This document shows positions 1 to 8,055 of a stretch of DNA of 51,297 bases, in pieces; the first letter of the stretch is position 1, and every line of letters starts with the position of its first letter. This DNA comes from Nevskiaceae bacterium (GTDB lineage: Bacteria > Pseudomonadota > Gammaproteobacteria > Nevskiales > Nevskiaceae): the NCBI GenBank assembly GCA_021731445.1, contig JAKFXK010000024.1:1-51297 (forward strand). Reading direction: 5' to 3'. The notes under the pieces are model-generated. The model was not told the origin of the DNA and did not search any database. It saw only the letters and a list, made by a program, of their open reading frames with translations. Both the position numbers and the translations under genes were made by a program.

Positions 1-1
1 C

Positions 2-1276
2 GCGCTCAGCACTTCGGTGCCCTATGCTGGCGTGCTGGAAACCAGCCTGGCAGGCTCCGGCGGCCCCGATGCCAGCGGCATCAGCCGACAGTATTCAGTC
101 GCGTTCGCCAACGTTTACGACCGTTTCGGCTACCGCCTCAGCTATCGCCATTTCACCGCCGGCTTCATACTGCCGACTTTCGAGGATGGCGCCCGCAAGC
201 GCGACCAGTTGCAGGCCTCGGTTTCCACCCGTGCACCGGGTGGTTCGCTGTTCGTCGGCTACAGCCAGTCGCGCACCTACCCGGGTGCCGACAGCCTGCG
301 CAATCCAGCCAGCAATTTCCTGTTTGCAGGCTATTCGGCCAGCCTGTTGCGGCGCATCTCGCTCAGCGTGTTCGTCGGCCGCTCGCTCACCACCCCGCGC
401 GATACCAATGTCAGCGCCGCCATCAGCATCCCCTTCACGCTGTTCGAGTCGCTCGGCGAGCGCGGCGAGTACGCCACGCAAGCCCAGCTCGCCATCAACC
501 AGGATGACCGCCGCCAGACCCGCGCCGATGTGCAGCTGGGCCGTGCCTTCGTGCGCGGCGACAGCACTTACAACCTCGATCTCGCGCAGAGCATTGCGGG
601 CAGCGATTTCAGTGCGCTGTATGGCAGCTGGCTGCATCCCAGATTCTCAGCCAGTGCGCAGCTCGCACGCGGCGCGGGGGGCGAGGCCTACAGCCTGGGG
701 GCAGCGGGTGCCGTCGCCTTCATCGGCGGCCGTGTGCTCGCCTCGCGGCCCATCGGCAGCAGCTTTGCGCTGGTACGACTTGGCGAGGATTACAGCGGCA
801 CGCATGTCAACGGCCTGCCCAGTGACAACAAAGGCGATGTGCTGATTCCTGATCTCGCGGCCTACGTCGACACGCCCTTGCAGCTCGACCCGCGTGAGTT
901 GCCGCTGTCGTTCCAGCCCGAATCGCTCAGCTTCACGGCACGCGCGCCGTTCCGCAGCGGCGTGATCGTCAGTCCCAAGCTGGCGCTCAAGCGTGATGCG
1001 CTGGTGCGGATGGTGATCCGTGAGGGCGGCGTAGATACGCCCGCACCCATCGGCAGCACTGCCACCATCGAGGGCCGCGAGGAGGAGTTCCCGGTCGGTG
1101 ACGGTGGCCTCGTGTATTTTTATGGCATTGGCGATGTCACCGAGTTCCGCTTCATCTCGCGCGACACCGGCTGTCTCGTCAAGCTGGTGCTGCCGCCACC
1201 GGCACGCGGCGGCATCGAGACACTGACCGCCATCCCCGAACTTGGGCCTTATGTGTGTCAAGGAGCAGCACCATGA
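2..1276 (+). CDS. Outer membrane usher protein, C-terminal part (5' end outside window)
   Basis: The usher is the outer-membrane pore that assembles and secretes chaperone-usher pilus subunits. The reading frame is open from base 2, so this is the C-terminal ~424 residues; the GTG at 17 is only an internal in-frame codon. Family marks seen: beta-strand-rich alternating residues, the run SFALVRLGEDYSGTHV followed by GLPSDNKGDVLIPDLAAY (plug/C-terminal transition), FRSGVIV, then a C-terminal domain with a GREEEFPVGDGGLVYFYGI segment and a lone cysteine (DTGCLVK), typical of ushers linked to spore-coat-protein-U (Csu-like) pili. The stop overlaps the start of the next gene (ATGA), so the two are translationally coupled. 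The chaperone and main subunits are presumably upstream, outside the window. Confidence 0.88.
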   Translation, partial: ALSTSVPYAGVLETSLAGSGGPDASGISRQYSVAFANVYDRFGYRLSYRHFTAGFILPTFEDGARKRDQLQASVSTRAPGGSLFVGYSQSRTYPGADSLRNPASNFLFAGYSASLLRRISLSVFVGRSLTTPRDTNVSAAISIPFTLFESLGERGEYATQAQLAINQDDRRQTRADVQLGRAFVRGDSTYNLDLAQSIAGSDFSALYGSWLHPRFSASAQLARGAGGEAYSLGAAGAVAFIGGRVLASRPIGSSFALVRLGEDYSGTHVNGLPSDNKGDVLIPDLAAYVDTPLQLDPRELPLSFQPESLSFTARAPFRSGVIVSPKLALKRDALVRMVIREGGVDTPAPIGSTATIEGREEEFPVGDGGLVYFYGIGDVTEFRFISRDTGCLVKLVLPPPARGGIETLTAIPELGPYVCQGAAP

Positions 1277-1758
1277 ACCATCCCCACCTTCGCCCGCACC
1301 ACGCGGCACTCGCCATCCTGCTCGGCCTTTCCGTCATGCCGCGTGCGGCCTGGGCCGGGACGTGCAGCTTTTCATCCAGCGGCGGCACGCTGGTGGACTT
1401 CGGCACCTACTTCGCCCTGAGTGGCGATCTGGATCGGCAGGGCAACATCAGTTTCACCTGCCTGCCCAGCGGGCTGGAGCTGTTCGTCAGCTACACCCTG
1501 CAGATCGGCAGCGGGCTGTCCACCGACCAACTGAACCGGCGGATGTACATGGGTGCCAGTTCGCTGCGCTACAACCTGTTCAAGGATGCGGCACGCACCC
1601 CCACGCAGATCTTCGGCGACGGCAACTCCGGCACCGCCACCGTCGCCGGCACTTGCCTGACGCTGTGTACGGTGCCGGTCTACGGCCGGCTCTACGGTGC
1701 GCAATCCGGCACTGCCGGGCCGTATGCCGATGCGGTGACGGTGAGCATCAACTTCTAG
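1273..1758 (+). CDS. Spore coat protein U (SCPU) domain fimbrial subunit, secreted
   Basis: A 161-residue pilus subunit of the SCPU/Csu family. Residues 1-28 form a Sec signal peptide ending AWA, and the mature part starts GTCSF. The SCPU pattern is visible: an early Cys, LVDFGTYFALSGDLDRQG (beta strands after the first Cys), ISFTCLPSG, YNLFKDAARTPTQIFGDG, and a C-terminal VTVSINF strand ending in Phe, as expected for donor-strand exchange. The ATG at 1273 was chosen over the GTG at 1255 because AAGGAG lies 7 bases upstream and the ATG overlaps the usher stop. Its place after the usher matches the tip-subunit (CsuE) position of Csu operons, but it has one SCPU domain whereas CsuE has two. Tip versus minor-subunit role is inferred. 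Confidence 0.9.
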   Translation: MNHPHLRPHHAALAILLGLSVMPRAAWAGTCSFSSSGGTLVDFGTYFALSGDLDRQGNISFTCLPSGLELFVSYTLQIGSGLSTDQLNRRMYMGASSLRYNLFKDAARTPTQIFGDGNSGTATVAGTCLTLCTVPVYGRLYGAQSGTAGPYADAVTVSINF

Positions 1759-1795
1759 CGCATTTTCGGTTCAAGTCAGACATCTATCTCATTCC

Positions 1796-1879
1796 GTCAT
1801 TCCGGCGAAAGCCGGAATCCAGTTTCTGTAACATTTTCTTGACTTGAAGGACTGGATACCGGCCTTCGCCGGTATGACG
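1796..1879. repeat. REP-like inverted pair (copy A)
   Basis: Two 27-base palindromic units in opposite orientation: GTCATTCCGGCGAAAGCCGG + AATCCAG at 1796-1822, and its inverted relative ACTGGATACCGG...GGTATGAC at 1850-1879. The pair fills most of the 153-base gap between the SCPU gene (plus) and the end of thrS (minus), so it could act as a bidirectional transcript end. The same family recurs near 24.65, 33.3, 35.2 and 42.1 kb. Confidence 0.9.
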
Positions 1880-1911
1880 ATTTTTGTGCCGCCACTTAAA
1901 TCAGACTTGCT

Positions 1912-3816
1912 CTAGTTTTTCAGCTGCTGGATTGCCTCATCCAGAGAGAGTGACTCTTGCGCCTCGCTGCCGAGACGGCGCAGGGTGACGGTTTTCTCCT
2001 CGGCCTCCTTGCGTCCCACCACCGCAATCACCGGCACTTTTTGCAGGCTGTGCTCACGCACCTTGTAGTTGATCTTTTCGTTGCTGGTATCGGCTTCGGC
2101 GCGCACACCGGCCTTGCGCAGAGCATCGCGCACCTCGAGTGCGTAGCCATCCGCATCCGACACGATGGGCGCAACCATCACCTGCACAGGCGAGAGCCAG
2201 TACGGCAAGGTGCCGGCGAAGTTCTCGATCAGGATGCCGGTGAAGCGTTCCAGCGAGCCAAAAATCGCACGGTGCAGCATCAGCGGCGTGTGACGCTGGC
2301 CGTCTTCACCGATGTATTCAGCACCGAGGCGCGTGGGCAGGTTGGGATCCACCTGCAAGGTGCCGCACTGCCAGTCGCGCCCAATGGCATCGCGCAGCAC
2401 AAACTCCAGCTTCGGCCCGTAGAACGCGCCTTCGCCCTCGAAGATGGTGAACTCGATGCCCTGTGATTTCAGCGCATCGGCGAGCGCGCCCTCGGCGGCA
2501 TCCCAGTCGGCATCGCTGCCGATGCGTTTTTCAGGCCGCGTGCTGAGCTTGATACGCACGTCCTCGAAGCCCAGGTCCTTGTAGATAGCGAGGATCAGCT
2601 GGGTACAGGCAACGGCCTCGACCTGCAGCTGCGAGGGTGCAATGAAGATGTGGGCGTCGTCCTGGGTGAAGCTGCGCACGCGCAACAGGCCGTGCAGCGC
2701 ACCCGAAGGCTCGAAGCGATGCACCTTGCCGAACTCGGCGATGCGCAGCGGCAGCTCGCGGTAAGAGCGCAGCCCCTGATTGAATACCTGCACGTGACCG
2801 GGGCAGTTCATGGGCTTGAAGGCCAGCACGCGCTCTTCGTCGCGAGCGGTAGTGAACATGTTCGCGCCGTAGTTTTCCCAGTGGCCGCTTTTCTCCCAGA
2901 GTTTGCGATCCATCATGTCGGGCGTGTTCACCTCGACATAGCCTGCTTCGCCCTGCTTCTTGCGCATGTAGGCGATGAGCGTCTGAAACACTGCCCAGCC
3001 CTTGGGATGCCAGAACACCGAGCCCGGCGCGTCTTCCTGGAAGTGGAACAGATCAAGCGCGCGGCCGAGCTTGCGGTGGTCGCGCTTCTCGGCTTCTTCC
3101 TGCTGCTTGATGTAGTTCTTCAGGTCTTCGTCATTGGCGAAGCAGATGCCGTAGATGCGCTGCAACTGTGCGTTGTTCTTGTCGCCGCGCCAGTAGGCGC
3201 CGCTGACTTTGGTGAGCTTGAAGGCCGTGCCGAGCTTGCCGGTTGAGGGCAGATGCGGGCCCATGCACATGTCCAGCCATTGCTCGCCCTGCTTGTAGAT
3301 GCTGATCTCGGCATCGGCGGCAATGCCCTCCCTGATCCACTCGGCCTTGAAGCTCTCGCCGGCTTTCTCGAAGTGGGCAATGGCCTTCTCATGCGGCCAG
3401 ATTTCGCGGGTGATCGGCAAGTCCAGCTTCACGATGTGGCGCATGCGCTGCTCGATCTTTTCGAGATCGGCATCGGTGAAAGATTCCGCACGCGCGAAGT
3501 CGTAATAAAAGCCGGAGTCTGTTGAAGGCCCGAAGGTGATCTGGGTGCCCGGGAACAGCTCCTGCACGGCCTGCGCCATCACGTGCGCGCCGTCGTGGCG
3601 GATGACTTCGAGCGCTTCCGGCTTGTCGCGGGTCACCAGTTCCAGCTTGGCGTCGGCGGTGATCGGACGGCTCAGGTCCCAGAGTTGGCCGTTGACCCTG
3701 GCGACCGCGCATTTCTTGGCGAGGCCGGGGGAGATGCCCTGGGCGATGGCGAGGGCGGTGATGCCGCTGTCAAACGGTTTGACGGCGCCATCGGGGAAAG
3801 TAATTTGAATCGACAT
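1912..3816 (-). CDS. thrS: Threonyl-tRNA synthetase
   Basis: Charges tRNA(Thr) with threonine in the cytoplasm; 634 residues, close to the usual bacterial length (~640). Domain order: N-terminal TGS domain (1-62), editing domain with HDGAH (His74, His78) and CMGPH near 183-187, then the class II catalytic core with the zinc Cys in MNCPGH, motif 2 RVRSFTQDDAHIF, the late zinc His in LMLHRAIFGSLERF (motif 3), and the C-terminal anticodon-binding domain. All editing and zinc residues are present, so the enzyme looks complete. The start is an ATG with only weak ribosome-binding sequence. It lies 35 bases downstream of gltX on the same strand, so the two are probably co-transcribed. The common thrS-infC-rpmI-rplT arrangement is absent: downstream is a REP pair and the convergent pilus gene. 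Confidence 0.98.
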   Translation of the reverse strand: MSIQITFPDGAVKPFDSGITALAIAQGISPGLAKKCAVARVNGQLWDLSRPITADAKLELVTRDKPEALEVIRHDGAHVMAQAVQELFPGTQITFGPSTDSGFYYDFARAESFTDADLEKIEQRMRHIVKLDLPITREIWPHEKAIAHFEKAGESFKAEWIREGIAADAEISIYKQGEQWLDMCMGPHLPSTGKLGTAFKLTKVSGAYWRGDKNNAQLQRIYGICFANDEDLKNYIKQQEEAEKRDHRKLGRALDLFHFQEDAPGSVFWHPKGWAVFQTLIAYMRKKQGEAGYVEVNTPDMMDRKLWEKSGHWENYGANMFTTARDEERVLAFKPMNCPGHVQVFNQGLRSYRELPLRIAEFGKVHRFEPSGALHGLLRVRSFTQDDAHIFIAPSQLQVEAVACTQLILAIYKDLGFEDVRIKLSTRPEKRIGSDADWDAAEGALADALKSQGIEFTIFEGEGAFYGPKLEFVLRDAIGRDWQCGTLQVDPNLPTRLGAEYIGEDGQRHTPLMLHRAIFGSLERFTGILIENFAGTLPYWLSPVQVMVAPIVSDADGYALEVRDALRKAGVRAEADTSNEKINYKVREHSLQKVPVIAVVGRKEAEEKTVTLRRLGSEAQESLSLDEAIQQLKN

Positions 3817-3851
3817 GTTGAATCTCGGTGTTCTTGAGGTATTGCGTCCGC

Positions 3852-5279
3852 TCAGGCGGCGGGCGCGGATTGAGCAGCGTATGCAGCGGCGGCGGCAAGC
3901 CGCGCCAAAGTGGCCGTACGGCCCAGCAGCATCAGGGTCTGGTCGATCGGTGGCGACACTGCGGCACCGGAAACGGCAACGCGGATGGGCTGTGCGACAT
4001 CGCCCAGTTTCAGGCCCAGCTTTTCAGCCACCGCATGCACGACTGCATGGATCGCCTCGGCCTGCCAGTCGCTCAGTTCCGTCAGCCCTTCGATGAGCGC
4101 AGACAGCACCGGCACCGCCTTGGCAGTGAGGTGCTTGGCTGCGTCCTTCTCGTTGTAGCTCTCGACGCTGGCGTAGAAGAACTTCGACTTCTCGGCCATC
4201 TCCAGCAGCGTGCGGCAACGCTCACGCTGCTGCACGATCACGTCTGCCAGCGCCGGGCCATTGGCCGGATCGACGCCCTGCTGGCGCAGATGCCAATCGA
4301 ACTCCGGCACCACCGCCGCGAGATCAGCCGTCTTCAAGTACTTGTGGCTCACCCAGTACGCCTTCTCCATGTCGAAGCGGGCCGGCGATGCTGAAACATG
4401 CTCGAAATCGAACTTGGCAATCATCTCCTCGCGCGTGAACAGTTCCTGGTCGCCGTGGCTCCAGCCCAGGCGCACGAGGTAGTTGAGGATGGCATCGGGC
4501 GTGAAGCCCATCGCGCGGTACTCCATGACGCCCAGCGCGCCGTGACGCTTGCTCAGCTTGGCGCCATCGCTGCCGAGAATCATCGACACATGGGCGTACT
4601 GCGGCGGCGTTGCGCCCAGCGCCTTGAGGATATTGATCTGGCGCGGCGTGTTGTTGACATGGTCGTCGCCACGGATGACGTGGGTGATGCCCATATCCAT
4701 GTCGTCGACCACCACACAGAAGTTGTAAGTGGGCACGCCGTCGCCACGGGCGATGATGAGGTCATCCAGCTCATCGGAGGAGAAAACAATTTTTCCCTTG
4801 ATCAGGTCGTCCAGCACCACTTCGCCTTCCTGCGGGTTCTTGAAACGCACCACCGGCTTCACGCCTTCGGGTGGGGTCGGCAGCAGCTTGCCCTGCTCAG
4901 GCCGCCAGCGGCCGTCGTAGCGGGGTTTTTCCTTGCGGGCCTGCTGTTCGGCGCGCATGGCATCGAGTTCTTCGCGGCTGGCATAGCAGTGGTAGGCCGT
5001 GCCGGCAGCCAGCATCTGCGCAATCACTTCCGCATAGCGGTCGAAGCGCTGGGTCTGGTAGATCTCCGGGAAATCGCTGGTCAGCCCCAGCCATTTCATA
5101 CCCTCAAAGATCGCATCCACCGCCACCTGCGTGCTGCGCTCGCGGTCGGTGTCTTCGATGCGCAGCAGATACTTGCCGCCGAAGCGCTTGGCATACAGAT
5201 ACGAAAACAGCGCCGTGCGCGCACCGCCGATGTGCAGAAAACCGGTGGGCGAAGGGGCAAAGCGGGTGACGACGGACAT
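3852..5279 (-). CDS. gltX: Glutamyl-tRNA synthetase
   Basis: Class I synthetase that attaches glutamate to tRNA(Glu); 475 residues from the chosen start. Visible motifs: N-terminal VVTRFAPSPTGFLHIGGA (HIGH-type motif at residues 16-19), RIEDTD, the GVPTYNFCVVVDDMDMGITHVIRGDDH active-site block, and LSKRHG (KMSKS equivalent). The helical anticodon-binding part follows and the extreme C terminus is Ala-rich. The reading frame extends upstream to a TTG at 5291, but the ATG at 5279 fits the conserved N terminus and has AAGG upstream. It precedes thrS, making a likely two-gene tRNA-synthetase operon. A stable stem-loop (5299-5325) lies immediately upstream. Confidence 0.97.
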   Translation of the reverse strand: MSVVTRFAPSPTGFLHIGGARTALFSYLYAKRFGGKYLLRIEDTDRERSTQVAVDAIFEGMKWLGLTSDFPEIYQTQRFDRYAEVIAQMLAAGTAYHCYASREELDAMRAEQQARKEKPRYDGRWRPEQGKLLPTPPEGVKPVVRFKNPQEGEVVLDDLIKGKIVFSSDELDDLIIARGDGVPTYNFCVVVDDMDMGITHVIRGDDHVNNTPRQINILKALGATPPQYAHVSMILGSDGAKLSKRHGALGVMEYRAMGFTPDAILNYLVRLGWSHGDQELFTREEMIAKFDFEHVSASPARFDMEKAYWVSHKYLKTADLAAVVPEFDWHLRQQGVDPANGPALADVIVQQRERCRTLLEMAEKSKFFYASVESYNEKDAAKHLTAKAVPVLSALIEGLTELSDWQAEAIHAVVHAVAEKLGLKLGDVAQPIRVAVSGAAVSPPIDQTLMLLGRTATLARLAAAAAYAAQSAPAA

Positions 5280-5298
5280 GGGTGCGGCCAAACCTTAA

Positions 5299-5325
5299 GG
5301 GGCGCGCAGTTTAGCAGCGCGCCCC
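5299..5325 (-). terminator. GC-rich stem-loop between M14 peptidase gene and gltX
   Basis: A perfect 9-bp stem, GGGGCGCGC (5299-5307) with GCGCGCCCC (5317-5325), and a 9-base loop. It lies in the 53-base gap between the stop of the peptidase gene and the gltX start. On the minus strand no clean U-run follows (CTTAAGGTTT), so it may be a weak terminator, an attenuating hairpin in the gltX leader or an RNA-stability element. Confidence 0.5.
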
Positions 5326-5332
5326 TGCCCGA

Positions 5333-7096
5333 TCAGAGCTTGAAGGAATCCGCCCGATACACCGGCACCAGGAAATACTGCTCGTCCCAGGAGGCATGGC
5401 GGCGATAGAAGAAATCCAGCCGCGCCTTGGGGCTGGCGGCAAAGGCCTTGTCGCCGGCGAGCTTCGCCTTGAACTCGGCGGCGAGCGCAGCGTCCTTCGC
5501 CAGCATCTCGCTGGCAATCTGTTCGGCGACGTAGGGCTCGGCATATTCCTTCTGCTCGAAGGCCGCGTTGAAGAAGCCCCAGCTGAGGAAGCTGTCCGGT
5601 GCCTGCGGCTCCATCAGCGCCACCACGACACGTGCGAGCGGCTGGACGATGGGGATGAACAGGCTGCCGGCAGGAACAGCGCGACTCTCATCCTGCCACT
5701 CGCCCTTGACCGTCAGCATGGTGCGGCCTTCGAAGGTGCTGGGTGTGAGCGTGGCCTCGCTGGCGCGGAAGGTTTGCAGGGCTTGCTTCGCGCGTGCTGC
5801 CACCAGCCGCTCGAAGCGGATGCCGTGCGCGGCGAGGCGCTCGGCAATGGCTGCCGCGTAGCCTGCGGGCACCACATAGCCGGCCTTCGGCGCGACCACC
5901 GTGAGCGTGGCGACGATGGTGTCCTTGTAGGGCACCTGCCAGATCTGCGGCGTGCTGGGGTCGTAGCGGGTGACCAGCCCGCCGCTGATGGCCGAGGGCT
6001 CGCGCGTGTAGGCGAAACCCTTGAAGTCGATCATCGAGACGTGCTCGCCCGCATCGTGGTCGAGTTCGATCCACTGGCCCCCGAGCTTGGTCGCTTCAAC
6101 ATCAGCGGCCTCTGCCAGCTTCAGCCATTCATCACCTGCGGCGGCGGTCTGCTGCACCAAGGCGCGCAGGGTGTTTGCGGTGACGCGCACGCGGGTCTTG
6201 TAGTCCTTCCACGAGTGGGTTTCGAGCAGCAGGGCGTAGCGGTTGCGCAACGCACCGTAGCCGGTGGAGAAGCGCGGCAGATAGGCATCCTCGCTGAAGC
6301 CCGATGCCGGGTTGTCCTCCTCCACCAGGTTTGGGTAGAACGGCAGCGGCAGCGAGCCTTGTGCAGCGAGGTCGGCCAGCACCGCATCGCGCATCGCCAC
6401 ACCGGCGGCGCGCAGGCTCTCGGCCCCCTGATGAATCGGCTCGACCTGCACCGAGACATCGTGCTGGAAGTCCGCGCCATCGGTGACATGCAGATCGGCG
6501 TAGAGGATCGGATCCCACTCGGTCAACAGGCGCAGCACGGCCTGCATTTCCGGCGCGTCGGCCTTCATGTAGTCACGGTTGAGGTTGAGGTTTTGCGCAT
6601 TGGTGCGCCAGCCCATCTCCTCCGGCCCGACCTGGTTCGGACGGTTCCATTTACCGAAGCGTTCGTGGCCATCGACGTTGAAGACGGGGATGAACAGGAT
6701 GGCGATCTTCCTCAGCGGATCATCTTGCGCTGGCGCGGCGAGCAATTCGCGCAGCACCATGAAGCCCGCATCCTTGCCATCGCTCTCGCCCGGGTGGATG
6801 CCGCCCTGCCAGGCCAGCACCGGCACTTTTTGCGCGTGCAGCGCCTTCGCATCCAAAACTCCGGTGCGGCTGACGATCAGCGCGCGCAGCGGCCGGCCTT
6901 CGGGTGTGGTGCCAAAGTCGAAGCTACGCACCGCATCGGGCCAGCGGGCGGCGTAAGCCTCGCTCAGGCGCAGTGCCTCGGCATAGCGGGCGGTGTGGAT
7001 AAATGCACTGCGCTCGGCAGTGGTCAGCAGAGTGTCGTCGGTGGCTTGGGCGGTCATGGTGGCGAGACAGAACAGGAGGAAGCAAAGGGATCGCAT
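5333..7096 (-). CDS. Secreted M14-family zinc carboxypeptidase
   Basis: A predicted periplasmic or exported metallopeptidase of 587 residues. The ATG at 7096 (MRSLCFLLFCLATMTAQA) gives a clean signal peptide; the frame opens at an upstream ATG (7120) that lacks a ribosome site. The M14 zinc signature HxxE is seen in GGIHPGESDGKDAGF (about residue 100), with a downstream block NVDGHERFGKWNRPNQ and a later candidate zinc His in LYADLHVTDGADFQHD. The C-terminal ~250 residues are less characteristic. M14 enzymes remove C-terminal residues from peptides, or trim peptidoglycan peptides in some subfamilies; the substrate cannot be read here. It is divergent from the pterin-synthase-like gene, 41 bases away. 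Confidence 0.85.
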   Translation of the reverse strand: MRSLCFLLFCLATMTAQATDDTLLTTAERSAFIHTARYAEALRLSEAYAARWPDAVRSFDFGTTPEGRPLRALIVSRTGVLDAKALHAQKVPVLAWQGGIHPGESDGKDAGFMVLRELLAAPAQDDPLRKIAILFIPVFNVDGHERFGKWNRPNQVGPEEMGWRTNAQNLNLNRDYMKADAPEMQAVLRLLTEWDPILYADLHVTDGADFQHDVSVQVEPIHQGAESLRAAGVAMRDAVLADLAAQGSLPLPFYPNLVEEDNPASGFSEDAYLPRFSTGYGALRNRYALLLETHSWKDYKTRVRVTANTLRALVQQTAAAGDEWLKLAEAADVEATKLGGQWIELDHDAGEHVSMIDFKGFAYTREPSAISGGLVTRYDPSTPQIWQVPYKDTIVATLTVVAPKAGYVVPAGYAAAIAERLAAHGIRFERLVAARAKQALQTFRASEATLTPSTFEGRTMLTVKGEWQDESRAVPAGSLFIPIVQPLARVVVALMEPQAPDSFLSWGFFNAAFEQKEYAEPYVAEQIASEMLAKDAALAAEFKAKLAGDKAFAASPKARLDFFYRRHASWDEQYFLVPVYRADSFKL

Positions 7097-7137
7097 GGGT
7101 GAAGCCTGACATGGCTGCATGCCGATTAAAATGCAGC

Positions 7138-7986
7138 ATGACCACGCTCTTCGTAGAACAACTCACCGTCATCGATTTCAGCTATCTCTGTCCGGTGCGT
7201 GGCCTGGTGGGTGAGAGCTGGATCGTCGATCTCGAACTCGACGGCGCGCTCGACGAGCAGTCGATGGTGCTCGATTTCGGCGCCGTGAAGAAGCAGCTCA
7301 AGCGCGCCATCGATGACGGCCCCGACCACACCCTGATCGTGCCGCTGCACTACCCGGCACAGCAGACCACCATGCTCGATGACGGCCGGGTGCGTACGCT
7401 GTTCATGTCGCAGGTAGGCAGCATCGAGCACATCGCACCGGCAGCGGCGCTGACCCTGCTCGATGCCCCTGCGGTCACGCCCGAGGCGCTCGTTGCCCAC
7501 CTCATCCCGCAGCTCGCCGCCATCGTGCCGGCGAATGTCGCGCGCATCGGCATCACGCTGAGGCACGAGCGGATCGAAGGTGCCAGCTACCACTACACAC
7601 ACGGTCTGCAAAAACACCAGGGCAACTGCCAGCGCATCGCCCACGGGCATCGTTCGCGCATCGCCATCCTGCTGGACGGTCAGCGCGACGCGGCCCTGGA
7701 AACACGCTGGGCCGAGACGTTCCGCGATATCTATCTGGTCACCGGCGATCACGTCGTTGCTGATGATGGCGAGCGCCTCTCACTGGCCTACACCGCACCC
7801 GAAGGCCGCTTCGAACTCAGCCTGCCGAAAGCGCGCAGCTATCTGCTGGGTAGCAACACCGACAGCACCGTGGAGGAAATCTCCGAGCACCTAGCCAGCC
7901 AGATCGCTGCACAGTCCAATGGCCAGGCGGTCGAGGTGCGCGCCTACGAGGGCGTGATGAAGGGCGCGCTGGCACGCAGGCCCTGA
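7138..7986 (+). CDS. 6-pyruvoyl-tetrahydropterin synthase/QueD-like protein, duplicated domain
   Basis: A 282-residue member of the 6-pyruvoyl/6-carboxytetrahydropterin synthase superfamily, about twice the size of a single QueD domain. The first half has FVEQLTVIDFSYL...GESWIVDLELDG and VLDFGAVKKQLKRAIDD.DH (the metal/substrate block of the fold). The second half has YHYTHGLQKHQGNCQRIAHGHRSRI, with the His-rich CxxxxHGH zinc-site pattern, and a C-terminal RAYEGVMKGA. The ATG at 7138 is chosen because homology starts there; the frame runs open upstream, over the start of the divergent peptidase gene. The likely activity is in pterin or 7-deazaguanine chemistry, but the long family's exact reaction is unsettled. 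It converges on a terminator and a lipoprotein gene. Confidence 0.8.
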   Translation: MTTLFVEQLTVIDFSYLCPVRGLVGESWIVDLELDGALDEQSMVLDFGAVKKQLKRAIDDGPDHTLIVPLHYPAQQTTMLDDGRVRTLFMSQVGSIEHIAPAAALTLLDAPAVTPEALVAHLIPQLAAIVPANVARIGITLRHERIEGASYHYTHGLQKHQGNCQRIAHGHRSRIAILLDGQRDAALETRWAETFRDIYLVTGDHVVADDGERLSLAYTAPEGRFELSLPKARSYLLGSNTDSTVEEISEHLASQIAAQSNGQAVEVRAYEGVMKGALARRP

Positions 7987-7997
7987 TCGCTGCCCAC

Positions 7998-8031
7998 AAA
8001 AAGGCGGTGGCGGGTCACCCCGGCCACCGCC
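7998..8031 (-). terminator. Rho-independent terminator for the Ig-like lipoprotein gene
   Basis: On the minus strand the arm GGCGGTGGCCGGGG pairs with CCCGCCACCGCC and is followed by TTTTTG. It sits 25 bases past the stop of the minus-strand lipoprotein gene. No U-run follows on the plus strand. Confidence 0.8.
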
Positions 8032-8055
8032 GCTGTTGCTGCCAGAACCGAATGG

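Noticed and set aside
5396-7102. 568-codon plus-strand open frame opposite the M14 peptidase gene
   Set aside because: Antisense shadow in GC-rich DNA; product is His/Gly/Leu rich with no domain, and the minus-strand protein has clear zinc motifs.
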